Notes under the pieces: generated by a model | What the model was told of the DNA's origin: nothing | The model's database searches: none | The model's input: the letters and a program-made list of their open reading frames with translations, nothing else | Made by a program: the position numbers and the translations under genes | From: Antribacter soli | Lineage (GTDB): Bacteria; Actinomycetota; Actinomycetes; Actinomycetales; Cellulomonadaceae | Length of the DNA stretch: 64,000 nucleotides | NCBI RefSeq assembly: GCF_021568775.1 | Contig: NZ_JAKGSG010000050.1 | Coordinates: 42,753 to 106,752, forward strand | Direction of reading: 5' to 3' | In this document: positions 55,321-64,000 of the stretch, piece after piece | Position numbering within the stretch: the stretch's first letter is position 1 | Layout of the letters: the number at the start of each line of letters is the position of its first letter

Positions 55321-55962
55321 CTACCCCGATGAGTCCGGCAGCAGCACGATGACCGGCCGGTCCAGCAGCGTCAGCGGGTCGAGGTACCGCTCACCGCGTC
55401 GCACGCCCCAGTGGACGCACGTGTCCGGGGCGCAGTGGCTCGCGCCCGCCCCGCCCACGAAGCCGGCTCCCTCGACGCTCGCCACCGGACCGCCCGCCGC
55501 CACGGCGGTCCCGACCGGGACGCTCGCCACGACCGGCTCCAGGCTTGACCGGAGCCCGTCCGGGTGGGTCAGCACGACGACGCCCCGCCCGGCCACCTGC
55601 CCGGCGAACGTCACCACGCCAGGACCGGGGGAGACCACCGCCTGCCCGGGCGCCGACGCCAGGTCCACACCGCGGTGCCCGGGGCCCCGGTCCTCCTCGG
55701 GCGGGTCGAAGTGCCGCACGACCCCGTGGGGCGGGTCGACCCCCGGAACGGGCGGGACGTATCCGGTCGCCTGACCGGCGACGGACGGCTGCCCGCCCGC
55801 GCCGAGCGCCGGGGCGGCAGCCGGCACCGGCGCGTCCGCCATCCCTGCGGGCTGGGCAGCCGGCACCGGCGCGTCAGCCACCCCTCCTGACGAGGCAGCA
55901 GCCGGCCCCGTACCGAGGGCGAGGACCAGGACGAGGACAAGGGAGCGGACGACGCGTGTCAT
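55321..55962 (-). CDS. Secreted M23 (LytM) family peptidase
   Basis: A 213-residue exported protein. A signal peptide ([18 protein letters not shown]) is followed by an Ala/Pro-rich region containing two similar ADAPVPAA segments, then the LytM domain. Zinc and catalytic residues are seen in GHRGVDLA (H-x3-D) and in the C-terminal [15 protein letters not shown]. Two cysteines flank that motif. It probably cuts or senses peptidoglycan cross-links. It is convergent with xerC, 11 bp apart, a conserved arrangement. Confidence 0.9.
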   Translation of the reverse strand: MTRVVRSLVLVLVLALGTGPAAASSGGVADAPVPAAQPAGMADAPVPAAAPALGAGGQPSVAGQATGYVPPVPGVDPPHGVVRHFDPPEEDRGPGHRGVDLASAPGQAVVSPGPGVVTFAGQVAGRGVVVLTHPDGLRSSLEPVVASVPVGTAVAAGGPVASVEGAGFVGGAGASHCAPDTCVHWGVRRGERYLDPLTLLDRPVIVLLPDSSG

Positions 55963-56076
55963 GCGCCGAGCCTCGCGCGCCCCGGCCCTCGGCGTGGTCC
56001 CCCGGGCAGCAGCGGTGGACACGTACCCGGGAACGGCTCCTGTGGTCGGGCTCCCGGCGGCGCCTACCATGGCGCC

Positions 56077-56769
56077 GTGACCCTCCCCACGCCGTCCCGG
56101 CCCGCCCCGGCGACGATCCACCTCACCCTCATGCTCGTGCTCACGTTCACCACGGGAATCGTGGACGCCGTCGGCTACCTGGGCCTGGACCGCGTCTTCA
56201 CCGCGAACATGACGGGCAACGTCGTCATCCTGGGCATGGCGCTCGCCGGCGGCGACGACCTGCCCGTCCTCGGCCCTGCGCTCGCGCTCGGCGGCTTCTT
56301 CCTCGGCGCGATGCTGGGCGGTCGGCTCGTGAACAGGGCGCCTGCCGACTGGGTGCGGGCCTCGACGTGGGCCTTCGGGCTCACGGGTGTCCTGGCCACG
56401 GGCCTGGGGCTCGGTTCGCTCGTGAGCCCGCCGGAGGAGGGGACCATCTGGGCGTTCGTCGTGACGGGGGTGCTCGCGCTGGCGATGGGGATCCAGGCGG
56501 CGGCCGCGCGGCGGCTCGCCGTGAAGGACGTCACGACGGTCGTGGTGACCTCGACGCTCACGGGGCTCGCCGCGGACTCCCGCCTGGCCGGGGGCACCGG
56601 AGCGAGCTGGCCGCGGCGCCTGCTCGCCGTCGCGCTGATCCTTGCCGGGGCGGGCGTCGGGGCCGTGCTGCTCGCCGTGGGCGGCGCCTCGGGGATCGGC
56701 GTCGGCATGCTCGTCGCGGGCGTGCTCAGCCTGGTGGTCACGATCGTCGGGCACGTGATCCACCGCTGA
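56077..56769 (+). CDS. DUF1275 (YoaK) family membrane protein
   Basis: A 230-residue protein with six or seven hydrophobic helices. Family signatures are [25 protein letters not shown] (in two parts) and [15 protein letters not shown]. Function is unknown. TACCAT (56065-56070) lies 6 nt before the GTG, so the message is probably leaderless. Confidence 0.87.
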   Translation: MTLPTPSRPAPATIHLTLMLVLTFTTGIVDAVGYLGLDRVFTANMTGNVVILGMALAGGDDLPVLGPALALGGFFLGAMLGGRLVNRAPADWVRASTWAFGLTGVLATGLGLGSLVSPPEEGTIWAFVVTGVLALAMGIQAAAARRLAVKDVTTVVVTSTLTGLAADSRLAGGTGASWPRRLLAVALILAGAGVGAVLLAVGGASGIGVGMLVAGVLSLVVTIVGHVIHR

Positions 56770-57107
56770 CGCACGGCCCGCGGACCGCCGGCGCGCCTCA
56801 CATCCCGCCGGTCACCGCCCCAGGCCTGCTTCGGGTAGACTTTCAGCCGCGACCGGCGTGCGCTCTCCCTCCCCGAATCCGGGGGTGGACCACGCCTGGC
56901 CGACGTCGCGCGTCACGTTCTCCCGCACCGGGCAACGGTCCGGGCCCCGCAGGGGTCCGGCGTCCGGGAACGGGGTGGCGCCAGGGGTGTCCGTCAACGA
57001 GACGGATGCCGGCAACCGTAACCGCGGCCCCGGGCTCTCGAGCCCAGCGGCCGCCTGAACAGTGCGCGGGCACCGGGAGGATCCTGGCCGCGCCGAAAGG
57101 ACGTGTC
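56770..57107 (+). promoter_or_regulatory. rpsB promoter and long leader
   Basis: This 338-bp gap contains TAGACT (56836-56841), a likely -10 box, and a GC-rich leader of about 265 nt with several small inverted repeats such as CGGGCTC / GAGCCC near 57035. AAAGGA precedes the ATG. Long rpsB leaders often carry an S2-binding autoregulatory structure; I cannot confirm one here. Confidence 0.45.
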
Positions 57108-58055
57108 ATGGCCGTCGTGACCATGCGCCAGCTCCTCGAGAGCGGTGTCCACTTCGGGCACCAGACCCGCCGTTGGAACCCGAAGATGAAGCGGTTCATC
57201 TTCACGGAGCGCAACGGCATCTACATCGTCGACCTCCAGCAGTCGCTGTCGTTCATCGACGGCGCGTACGAGTTCGTCAAGGAGACCGTCGCCCACGGCG
57301 GCAGCATCCTCTTCGTCGGCACCAAGAAGCAGGCGCAGGAGCCCGTGGCCGAGCAGGCCGCACGCGTCGGCATGCCGTACGTGAACCACCGCTGGCTGGG
57401 CGGCATGCTCACCAACTTCACCACCGTGCACAAGCGCCTCCAGCGCCTCAAGGAGCTCGAGGAGATCGACTTCGACGACGTGGCCGCCTCGGGCCTCACG
57501 AAGAAGGAGCTCCTGGTCCTGCGTCGCGAGAAGGACAAGCTCGCGCGCACCCTCGGTGGCATCCGTGACATGGCCAAGGTTCCCTCGGCCGTGTGGATCG
57601 TCGACACGAACAAGGAGCACCTCGCCGTCGACGAGGCGCGCAAGCTGGGCATCCCCGTCGTGGCGATCCTCGACACGAACTGCGACCCGGACGTCGTCGA
57701 CTACGCCATCCCGGGCAACGATGACGCGATCCGCTCCGTCACGCTGCTCACCCGCGTGATCGCCGACGCCGTCGCCGAGGGCCTCATGCAGCGCCACTCC
57801 GGCAAGTCGACCGGCACCGAGGCGGAGCCGGCGGCCGAGCCGCTGGCCGAGTGGGAGCGCGAGCTCCTCGCCGGCGCCGAGGCTCCGGCCGAGGTCGTCG
57901 CCGGGACCCCGGCCGAGGCCAAGGTCGTCGCGGAGGCCCCCGTCGAGACCGAGACCGCTGTCGAGACCCCGGCCGAGGCCGAGGTCGTCGCCGAGGCTCC
58001 CGTCGAGGAGGCCCCGGCCGCCGAGGCCGAGAAGGCCACGACCGAGTCCGAGTGA
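57108..58055 (+). CDS. rpsB: 30S ribosomal protein S2
   Basis: A 315-residue S2. Signatures include [48 protein letters not shown] and [13 protein letters not shown]. The C-terminal 70 residues form an Ala/Glu/Val-rich repeat-like tail (VVAEAPVE twice, ETPAEAE). That tail is common in high-GC actinobacteria and probably disordered. Confidence 0.97.
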   Translation: MAVVTMRQLLESGVHFGHQTRRWNPKMKRFIFTERNGIYIVDLQQSLSFIDGAYEFVKETVAHGGSILFVGTKKQAQEPVAEQAARVGMPYVNHRWLGGMLTNFTTVHKRLQRLKELEEIDFDDVAASGLTKKELLVLRREKDKLARTLGGIRDMAKVPSAVWIVDTNKEHLAVDEARKLGIPVVAILDTNCDPDVVDYAIPGNDDAIRSVTLLTRVIADAVAEGLMQRHSGKSTGTEAEPAAEPLAEWERELLAGAEAPAEVVAGTPAEAKVVAEAPVETETAVETPAEAEVVAEAPVEEAPAAEAEKATTESE

Positions 58056-58060
58056 CGGAC

Positions 58061-58111
58061 GGCGCGGGCCGGCTCCGGTAGCCGGGAACGGCCGCCGGAC
58101 CGGCCCGCGCC
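58061..58111 (+). terminator. Hairpin between rpsB and tsf
   Basis: GGCGCGGGCCGG (58061-58072) pairs perfectly with CCGGCCCGCGCC (58100-58111), enclosing a 27-nt region with its own CCGG pairs. A cctcactctcc tail follows. It may act as a partial terminator that sets the S2 to EF-Ts ratio. Confidence 0.6.
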
Positions 58112-58151
58112 CTCACTCTCCACCAGCCAACCAGCACGGAGGACCACCACC

Positions 58152-58994
58152 ATGGCGAACTACACCGCCGCCGACATCAAGGCCCTGCGCGAGCGCACCG
58201 GCGCGGGCATGCTCGACGTCAAGAAGGCTCTGGACGAGGCCGGCGGCGACGCCGAGAGGGCTCTCGAGATCATCCGCGTCAAGGGGCTCAAGGGCGTCGC
58301 GAAGCGTGAGGGTCGCGCCACGTCCGAGGGCCTCGTCGCCGTCGAGATCGAGGAGACCGCGACCGGCGGCCAGGCCGCCACGATGATCGAGCTGAACTCC
58401 GAGACGGACTTCGTCGCGAAGAACGAGAAGTTCATCTCCCTCGCCGAGACGGTGCTCAAGGCCGTCGCCGCTGCGGGTGCCACCGACCTGGAGTCCGCTC
58501 TCGCGGCGCCGGTCGACGGCGAGACCGTCCAGACCGTGATCGACACCAACGCCGCCACGCTCGGCGAGAAGATCGCGCTGCGCCGTGTCGCCCGCGTCGA
58601 GGGCGAGCGCGTCACCGCCTACCTGCACCGCACCGCGAAGGACCTGCCGCCGGCCGTCGGCGTGCTGGTCGCCACGGACGTCGCGGGCGCCGAGGTCGCG
58701 AAGGACATCGCGCAGCACATCGCCGCGATGTCCCCGACGTACCTGAAGCGCGACGACGTCCCCGCCGACGTAGTCGTGAAGGAGCGTGCGATCGCCGAGG
58801 AGACCTCGCGCAACGAGGGCAAGCCGGAGGCCGCGCTGCCGAAGATCGTCGAGGGCCGCCTGAACGGCTTCTTCAAGGAGGTCGTGCTGGAGGACCAGCC
58901 CCTCGCGAAGGACCCGAAGACGACGGTCGCCAAGCACGTGGCCGGCGTCAACGGCTCGCTCACGTCGTTCGTGCGCTTCCGCGTCGGTTCCTGA
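58152..58994 (+). CDS. tsf: Elongation factor Ts
   Basis: A 280-residue guanine-nucleotide exchange factor for EF-Tu. The N-terminal UBA-like domain is AADIKALRERTGAGMLDVKK, followed by the EF-Tu-contact region MIELNSETDFVAKN. The dimerisation domain is complete. GGAGG precedes the ATG. Confidence 0.97.
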   Translation: MANYTAADIKALRERTGAGMLDVKKALDEAGGDAERALEIIRVKGLKGVAKREGRATSEGLVAVEIEETATGGQAATMIELNSETDFVAKNEKFISLAETVLKAVAAAGATDLESALAAPVDGETVQTVIDTNAATLGEKIALRRVARVEGERVTAYLHRTAKDLPPAVGVLVATDVAGAEVAKDIAQHIAAMSPTYLKRDDVPADVVVKERAIAEETSRNEGKPEAALPKIVEGRLNGFFKEVVLEDQPLAKDPKTTVAKHVAGVNGSLTSFVRFRVGS

Positions 58995-59310
58995 CGCAAC
59001 CCTGGTGGCCCCGGGCCCGCGGGGGGGCCGGGGGCGGGCCCCCCCGGACGGGGGGCCGGGGGCGCCCGCCCGGGGGGGGCCGGGCGCCGGCGCCCACCGC
59101 GTACGTGCGGCCTTGGCGCTCCGGGTGCCCGACGACGGAGCGTGCCTCGCGTACGGAAGGCGAGCTCCGGCGTCGGCCACCTGAGGTGTGGCGGAGCTGG
59201 AGCGAAGCGGGCCGCCCAGGCGGGCGGGCCGTGCGTCGGGCAGGATTTCCCCGGGAGGGCGCAGCCCAGGGCCGGGTGACGAGGACGACGGGACGAGGGG
59301 TGGCGCAGCG
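58995..59310. other. tsf-pyrH gap with an extreme G/C homopolymer tract
   Basis: Positions about 59003-59100 consist almost only of runs of C and G (for example seven or eight in a row). They probably represent the tsf terminator, either natural or distorted by sequencing. The rest (59101-59310) is ordinary GC-rich DNA leading to pyrH; I see no gene in it. Confidence 0.6.
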
Positions 59311-60069
59311 GTGGACGTGGTAGCGACGCAAGGGACGCGTGCGGTGGACGACCAGGGACGGCCTGCCCGGCGCGTCCTGCTGAAGCTGTCGGGCGAGACG
59401 TTCGGCGGCGGGAGCGTAGGCCTCGACGCCGACGTGGTGCGGCGCGTCGCCAAGGAGATCGGCGCGGCGGTCCGGGAGGGCGTGCAGGTCGCGATCGTCG
59501 TCGGCGGAGGCAACTTCTTCCGCGGCGCCGAGCTGTCGCAGGCCGGGATGGACCGGGCGCGAGCCGACTACATGGGCATGCTCGGCACCGTCATGAACTG
59601 CCTCGCCCTGCAGGACTTCCTCGAGCAGGCCGGCGTGAAGACGCGGGTGCAGACCGCCATCACGATGGGCCAGGTTGCCGAGCCCTACATCCCGCTGCGG
59701 GCCATCCGCCACCTGGAGAAGGGGCGCGTCGTCATCTTCGGCGCCGGCGCAGGCATGCCGTACTTCTCCACGGACACGGTCTCCGTGCAGCGGGCGCTGG
59801 AGACGCACTGCGAGCTGGTCCTCATGGGCAAGAACGGCGTGGACGGCGTCTACACCGCGGACCCGCGCACGGACCCGTCCGCCCGCAAGCTCGAGCACCT
59901 CACCTACACCGACGCCCTGGTGCAGGGCCTGGCAGTCATGGACGCCACCGCCCTGAGCCTGTGCCGGGACAACGACGTGCCCATGCGCGTGTTCGGCCTC
60001 GAGGACGAGGGCAACGTGACTCGCGCCCTTCTCGGGGAGCGGCTCGGCACCCTCGTCACGGCCGCCTGA
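59311..60069 (+). CDS. pyrH: UMP kinase
   Basis: A 252-residue amino-acid-kinase-fold enzyme that phosphorylates UMP and is allosterically controlled by GTP and UTP. It contains [41 protein letters not shown] and [17 protein letters not shown]. The start is uncertain: GTG 59311 has GAGGGGTGG 8 nt upstream, while GTG 59344 (241 residues) has AAGGGA; both leave the kinase domain intact. Confidence 0.94.
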   Translation: MDVVATQGTRAVDDQGRPARRVLLKLSGETFGGGSVGLDADVVRRVAKEIGAAVREGVQVAIVVGGGNFFRGAELSQAGMDRARADYMGMLGTVMNCLALQDFLEQAGVKTRVQTAITMGQVAEPYIPLRAIRHLEKGRVVIFGAGAGMPYFSTDTVSVQRALETHCELVLMGKNGVDGVYTADPRTDPSARKLEHLTYTDALVQGLAVMDATALSLCRDNDVPMRVFGLEDEGNVTRALLGERLGTLVTAA

Positions 60070-60157
60070 CGTCGGTCGTGGCACCGGCCGTGGCGCCGCT
60101 GCTGGCAGACTTCCGTAAAGTGACCCCCGCACGACCCAGACCAGGAATGGAGCACCG

Positions 60158-60715
60158 GTGATCGACGACACCCTCCTCGAGGCCGAGGAGAAGATGGACA
60201 GGGCGATCGAGGTCGCCAAGGAGGACTTCGCGGGAATCCGCACCGGGCGCGCGAACGCCGGCATGTTCAGCAAGGTCACCGTGGAGTACTACGGCGCGCC
60301 GACGCCGCTGCAGCAGCTCGCCTCGTTCAACATCCCGGACGCACGCACCGTGCTCATCTCGCCGTTCGACAAGGGCTCGATGACGACGATCGAGAAGGCC
60401 CTGCGCGAGTCCGACCTGGGCGTGAACCCGTCGAACGACGGCGTCTCGATCCGCGTCGTGCTGCCCTCCCTCACGGAGGAGCGCCGCCGTGACTACGTCA
60501 AGCTCGCCAAGACCAAGGCCGAGGAGGCGCGCGTCAGCGTGCGCAACGTCCGGCGCAAGGCCAAGGAAGAGCTGGACCGCATCGTCAAGGACGGCGAGGC
60601 CGGCGAGGACGAGGTGACCCGGGCGGAGAAGGAGCTCGAGATCCTCACGAAGAGCCACGTCGAGCAGATCGACCAGCTCCTCGCCGGCAAGGAGAGCGAG
60701 CTGCTCGAGGTCTGA
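60158..60715 (+). CDS. frr: Ribosome recycling factor
   Basis: A 185-residue factor that splits post-termination ribosomes with EF-G. The tRNA-like three-helix bundle is complete, with [16 protein letters not shown] near the start and [16 protein letters not shown] later. GGAG precedes the GTG. The TGA overlaps the first in-frame ATG of the cdsA frame (TGATG). Confidence 0.97.
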   Translation: MIDDTLLEAEEKMDRAIEVAKEDFAGIRTGRANAGMFSKVTVEYYGAPTPLQQLASFNIPDARTVLISPFDKGSMTTIEKALRESDLGVNPSNDGVSIRVVLPSLTEERRRDYVKLAKTKAEEARVSVRNVRRKAKEELDRIVKDGEAGEDEVTRAEKELEILTKSHVEQIDQLLAGKESELLEV

Positions 60716-62118
60716 TGGCCACCCTGACGCGCGCCTCCCGCGAGGGTCCAGGCGAACCATGGCGGGCGGGAGCCCAGAACGTCCTGACGCGCGCCTCCCG
60801 CGAGGGTCCAGGCGAACCATGGCGGGCGGGAGCCCAGAACGTCCTGACGCGCGCCTCCCGCGAGGGTCCAGGCGAACCATGGCGGGCGGAAGCCCAGAAC
60901 GTCCTGACGCGCGCCTCCCGCGAGGGTCCAGGCGAACCATGGCGGGCGGAAGCCCAGAACGTCCTGACGCGCGCCTCCCGCGAGGGTCCAGGCGAACCAT
61001 GGCGGGCGGAAGCCCAGAATGTGCAGGCCCGGGGTGACTCCGTGAGCGTGTCGAAGCCGACGGGAGCCGGTCGGCCGGAAGGCCCGTCGGGCCGTCGAGC
61101 ACGAGGGACTGGCAACCGGTCCGGCACGCCCGCCGCAGGCGTCCCCGGAGCGGGTGCCCGCGGCCGGAGCGGATTCCCTGGTGCCGGCTTCCCGGGCGGC
61201 GGCTTCCCCGGCGGCACGCCGGGAGGTGGCGCCGGCACGCCCGGTGGTCCCGCTGGTGGCGCTTCCGGTGCGTCCGCATCCGACGGCGCAGCGCCCCGCA
61301 AGTCCCGCGCAGGCCGGAACCTGCCCGCCGCGATCGCGGTCGGCCTCGGCCTGCTCGGAATCGTCGCTGCATCCTTGTGGTTCCGGCCGGAGCCGTTCGT
61401 CGCCTTCGTCGTGATCGTGATGTGGGCCGCGCTGTGGGAGCTGCGCCAGGCGTTCGCGCGTCGCGACATCCATCTGCCCATGCTGCCGCTCATGGTCGGC
61501 GCCGCCGGCATGGAGGTCTCGGCGTTCTTCTCAGGCCCTGAGCAGGGGCCGGAGGCGTTGCTGGTGGCGTTCGTCCTGACGGTGGCAGGCGCTGTGGTGT
61601 GGCGCGCGCTGGACGGTTCGGGCTCGGCGGCCGTGCGCGACGCGGCGGCGGGGACGTTCGCCGCGGCGTACCTGCCGTTCATGGCGGGCTTCGTGGTGCT
61701 GTTGCTGACGCAGCCCGACGGCGAGATCCGGGTGGCGCTGTTCATCCTGCTCGCCGTGGCGGGCGACACCGGCGGCTACATCGCGGGCGTCATGCTGGGC
61801 AGGCACCCGCTGGCCCCGACGGTGAGCCCGAAGAAGTCGTGGGAGGGTCTGGCCGGCTCGGTCGTGCTCGCCACTGCGGTGGGCATCGTCGGCTCGGTCG
61901 TCTTCCTGAAGGAGAGCGTCCTGCTCGGGGTGGCGCTGGGCGTGCTGAGCGCTGTGACGGCTCTCATTGGCGATCTCGCAGAGTCGATGCTCAAGCGCGA
62001 CCTAGAATTGAAGGACATGGGCACACTGCTCCCGGGGCACGGGGGCGTCCTCGACCGGCTGGACTCGCTCCTGCTGACCGCGCCCTTCGTCTACCTCGTG
62101 CTCTCGGTGGTTGCCTGA
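60715..62118 (+). CDS. cdsA: Phosphatidate cytidylyltransferase with an N-terminal 20-residue repeat array
   Basis: The enzyme makes CDP-diacylglycerol from phosphatidate and CTP in the membrane. The conserved domain (about residues 200-467) has eight or so helices. The CdsA signature is [18 protein letters not shown] with [16 protein letters not shown]. The first 100 residues are five copies of [14 protein letters not shown](G/E)AQNVL. A Gly/Pro/Ala-rich stretch (about 105-200) follows. An alternative start is GTG 61042 (GGGGTGA upstream), which would leave the repeats untranslated or as a leader. The stop overlaps rlmN (TGATG). Confidence 0.9.
   Translation: MATLTRASREGPGEPWRAGAQNVLTRASREGPGEPWRAGAQNVLTRASREGPGEPWRAEAQNVLTRASREGPGEPWRAEAQNVLTRASREGPGEPWRAEAQNVQARGDSVSVSKPTGAGRPEGPSGRRARGTGNRSGTPAAGVPGAGARGRSGFPGAGFPGGGFPGGTPGGGAGTPGGPAGGASGASASDGAAPRKSRAGRNLPAAIAVGLGLLGIVAASLWFRPEPFVAFVVIVMWAALWELRQAFARRDIHLPMLPLMVGAAGMEVSAFFSGPEQGPEALLVAFVLTVAGAVVWRALDGSGSAAVRDAAAGTFAAAYLPFMAGFVVLLLTQPDGEIRVALFILLAVAGDTGGYIAGVMLGRHPLAPTVSPKKSWEGLAGSVVLATAVGIVGSVVFLKESVLLGVALGVLSAVTALIGDLAESMLKRDLELKDMGTLLPGHGGVLDRLDSLLLTAPFVYLVLSVVA
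60721..61020 (+). repeat. Five 60-bp tandem repeats at the 5' end of cdsA
   Basis: Five units of exactly 60 bp are nearly identical. The main variation is agcggga-type versus agcggaa-type in the second half (Gly or Glu in the protein), with three 3' units sharing the A. Multiple reading frames on both strands are free of stops through the array. There are no unique spacers, so it is not a CRISPR array. Confidence 0.95.
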
Positions 62119-63335
62119 TGACTGTCCCTCCCTCCGCCCCGGCCGGGCGCCGCACGCTCCCGGTCGCCGGTGCGCCGGTCCGCGCCGCCGGTCAGCCCGT
62201 GGTGCGCCCCGGCGACGAGACGGCCCCGCTCCCGCTGCAGATGGCGCCCCGCCGGCGCGGCAAGCCGCCGCGTCACTTCGCGGACCTGACGCCGGAGGAG
62301 CGCGTCGCGTCGGTCGTCGAGGCGGGGGAGAAGCCGTTCCGGGCGAAGCAGCTCGCGACGCACTACTTCACGCACTTCACGAGCGACCCCGAGCAGATGA
62401 CGGACCTGCCGGCGAGCAGCCGCGCCGCGCTGGCGGAGACGATGTTCCCGCCGCTCATCCGTGCGACGCGGCGGCTCGAGGCCGACGGCGGCACCACGGT
62501 GAAGACGCTGTGGCACCTGTTCGACGACGCCAAGGTCGAGTCGGTGCTCATGCGCTACACGCACCGCACCACGCTGTGCGTGTCGAGCCAGGCCGGCTGC
62601 GGCATGGCGTGCCCGTTCTGCGCCACGGGCCAGCTCGGCCTGACGCGCAACCTGTCCACGGCCGAGATCCTGGAGCAGGTGCGGGCCGCGTTCCGGTCGC
62701 TCGCTCAGGGCGAGATCCCGGGCGGCCCGGCGCGCCTGAACAACCTCGTGTTCATGGGCATGGGCGAGCCGCTCGCGAACTACAAGGCCGTCATGGAGAC
62801 GGTGCGCACCCTGGTCGCACCGCAGCCGGAGGGCCTGGGCATGAGCGCCCGCAACATCACCGTCTCGACGGTGGGCCTCGTCCCGGCGATGCGCAAGCTC
62901 GCCGACGAGGGCATCCCCGTGACGCTCGCGCTGTCCCTGCATGCCCCGGACGACGACCTGCGCAGCGAGCTCGTGCCGATCAACACCCGGTGGTCGGTGG
63001 ACGAGGCGCTCGACGCCGCACGGCACTACTTCGAGGTCACCGGCCGTCGCGTGTCGATCGAGTACGCGTTGATCAAGGACATGAACGACCACGGTTGGCG
63101 GGCCGACCTCCTCGGCGAGAAGCTCAACGCCCGCGGCCGCGGCTGGGTGCACGTGAACCCCATCCCGCTCAACCCGACGCCCGGCTCGATCTGGACCGCG
63201 AGCGACCGCTCGGTCGAGGACGAGTTTGTGGCACGATTGCGCGGGCACGGCATCCCGACCACGATCCGTGACACCCGCGGCAGCGACATCGACGGTGCCT
63301 GCGGGCAGCTGGCTGCCGAGGAGGACGACGAGTGA
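62118..63335 (+). CDS. rlmN: 23S rRNA (adenine2503-C2)/tRNA (adenine37-C2) methyltransferase RlmN
   Basis: A 405-residue radical-SAM methyltransferase. The iron-sulphur cysteines are Cys161, Cys165 and Cys168 (CGMACPFC). The catalytic C-terminal Cys is at 395 (DGACGQL). [15 protein letters not shown] and [12 protein letters not shown] are family signatures. An N-terminal extension of about 45 residues precedes the family start. The ATG overlaps the cdsA stop. Confidence 0.95.
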   Translation: MTVPPSAPAGRRTLPVAGAPVRAAGQPVVRPGDETAPLPLQMAPRRRGKPPRHFADLTPEERVASVVEAGEKPFRAKQLATHYFTHFTSDPEQMTDLPASSRAALAETMFPPLIRATRRLEADGGTTVKTLWHLFDDAKVESVLMRYTHRTTLCVSSQAGCGMACPFCATGQLGLTRNLSTAEILEQVRAAFRSLAQGEIPGGPARLNNLVFMGMGEPLANYKAVMETVRTLVAPQPEGLGMSARNITVSTVGLVPAMRKLADEGIPVTLALSLHAPDDDLRSELVPINTRWSVDEALDAARHYFEVTGRRVSIEYALIKDMNDHGWRADLLGEKLNARGRGWVHVNPIPLNPTPGSIWTASDRSVEDEFVARLRGHGIPTTIRDTRGSDIDGACGQLAAEEDDE

Positions 63336-63883
63336 GTGGCATGTTCAACAGCGTTCCGAAGGTCCGCACCGGGTACGACAAGGACGAGGTCGACGAGTTC
63401 TTCGACCACGCGCGGCAGGCGTACGAGGGACGCACGGCGGAGCGGCTGACGAGCGCCGACATCCAGGCGTCGACCTTCGACCTGGTGCGCGGGGGATACA
63501 ACACGCACGAGGTCGACGCGGCCCTCGACCGCCTGGAGGCGGCCTTCATCCAGCGTCAGCGGGCAGAGTTCGTCTCCGCGCACGGCCAGCAGGCGTGGAT
63601 GAACGCGCTCGCCGAGCGTGCTCGCACGCTGTACGGCCGTCTGGGCCGCCCGGACGGGGAGAAGTTCGCCCCCGCCGCGCCGGGCCAGCAGGGCTACGAC
63701 AAGGACGACGTCGACGACCTGTGCGACCGCCTCGTCGCGTACTTCGACCGCCAGGAGCCGCTCAACGCGGGCGAGGTTCGCTCGGCCGTGTTCGGCCGGG
63801 CCAAGGGCGCCGACGGCTACGCCGAGGCCCCGGTGGACGCGTTCTTCAGCCGCGCCGTGGAGGTTCTGCTCGGCGTCGAGTGA
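63332..63883 (+). CDS. DivIVA domain-containing protein
   Basis: A 183-residue protein built from four short DivIVA-type segments: [14 protein letters not shown] near residue 14, [14 protein letters not shown] near 54, [14 protein letters not shown] near 121, and [14 protein letters not shown] near 162. It lacks the long coiled coil of Wag31/DivIVA. A role in cell-wall growth or polar organisation is possible. The GTG overlaps the rlmN stop (GTGA). Confidence 0.85.
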   Translation: MSGMFNSVPKVRTGYDKDEVDEFFDHARQAYEGRTAERLTSADIQASTFDLVRGGYNTHEVDAALDRLEAAFIQRQRAEFVSAHGQQAWMNALAERARTLYGRLGRPDGEKFAPAAPGQQGYDKDDVDDLCDRLVAYFDRQEPLNAGEVRSAVFGRAKGADGYAEAPVDAFFSRAVEVLLGVE

Positions 63884-64000
63884 CGCTCGCCCGGTGCCGT
63901 ACCGCCGGCGCCGGCGCATTCGCTGTGGGTATGGAAGTGGGGGGGGCGCGCCCCCCCCCCCCGGCCCCCGAACGCAACACCACCCGGGGCAGGAGCCTAG
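63884..64000. other. Right-end tail with G8/C12 homopolymer block
   Basis: Eight Gs, cgcg and twelve Cs (63939-63962) would form a terminator-like hairpin after the DivIVA-domain gene. The remaining 38 bases show no gene. The homopolymers make base accuracy here doubtful. Confidence 0.5.

Noticed and set aside
60721..61020. CRISPR array
   Set aside because: The 60-bp units are directly adjacent with no variable spacers, and no cas genes are nearby.

Overview
The window is a high-GC chromosomal segment from an actinobacterium. The gene content and order (ileS with an ultrashort T-box, folC/DUF4233/ndk, smc-ftsY, amtB-glnB-glnD-ffh, rpsP-khpA-rimM-trmD-rplS-lepB-rnhB-DUF2469-yraN-comM-dprA-xerC, rpsB-tsf-pyrH-frr-cdsA-rlmN), a 13E12-type HNH protein, GTG starts and leaderless promoters fit Micrococcales. 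Cellulomonadaceae or Promicromonosporaceae is the most likely placement; this is an inference from synteny, not a tested assignment.

Layout. Positions 1-2000 (minus strand) hold a polar amino-acid ABC importer that runs off the left edge. Positions 2100-5100 carry small accessory genes (DUF4126, VOC, DUF1772, HhH-GPD, an AMIN-like secreted protein). Positions 5084-6547 encode a solitary OLD-like ATPase/TOPRIM protein. Positions 6726-10097 form a minus-strand cluster of a deazaflavin (F420)-type nitroreductase next to a three-gene ABC importer resembling the proposed coenzyme F420-0 uptake cassette. Positions 10345-15743 hold an aminotransferase, an SDR, a membrane-tethered molybdopterin oxidoreductase and an MFS permease.

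The T-box-controlled ileS (16033-19371) is followed by a 6 kb accessory block. It contains a TrmH-like methyltransferase, an aldo/keto reductase, a small secreted protein, a MarP-like protease and a DUF222/HNH protein behind a LexA-type box. A promoter + hairpin + terminator element with a GNAT gene fragment occurs there three times in about 2 kb. folC is separated from its usual neighbours DUF4233 and ndk by a dhaKLM operon and a TetR/MFS pair; the MFS gene carries a frameshift.

From 32.9 kb onward the window is core genome: smc, ftsY, the nitrogen-sensing amtB-glnB-glnD cluster (GlnD lacks its ACT domains), ffh, the ribosome and tRNA-modification cluster, the competence/recombination set, an M23 peptidase, DUF1275, and the rpsB-tsf-pyrH-frr-cdsA-rlmN run ending in a DivIVA-domain protein. 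cdsA begins with five 60-bp tandem repeats. Many genes have a TANNNT-like -10 box exactly 6 nt before the start codon, so leaderless transcription appears common and was used to choose starts. G/C homopolymer tracts at about 59.0 kb and at the right end look like hard-to-sequence terminators or assembly noise. I saw no tRNA, rRNA, CRISPR array or recognisable insertion sequence.
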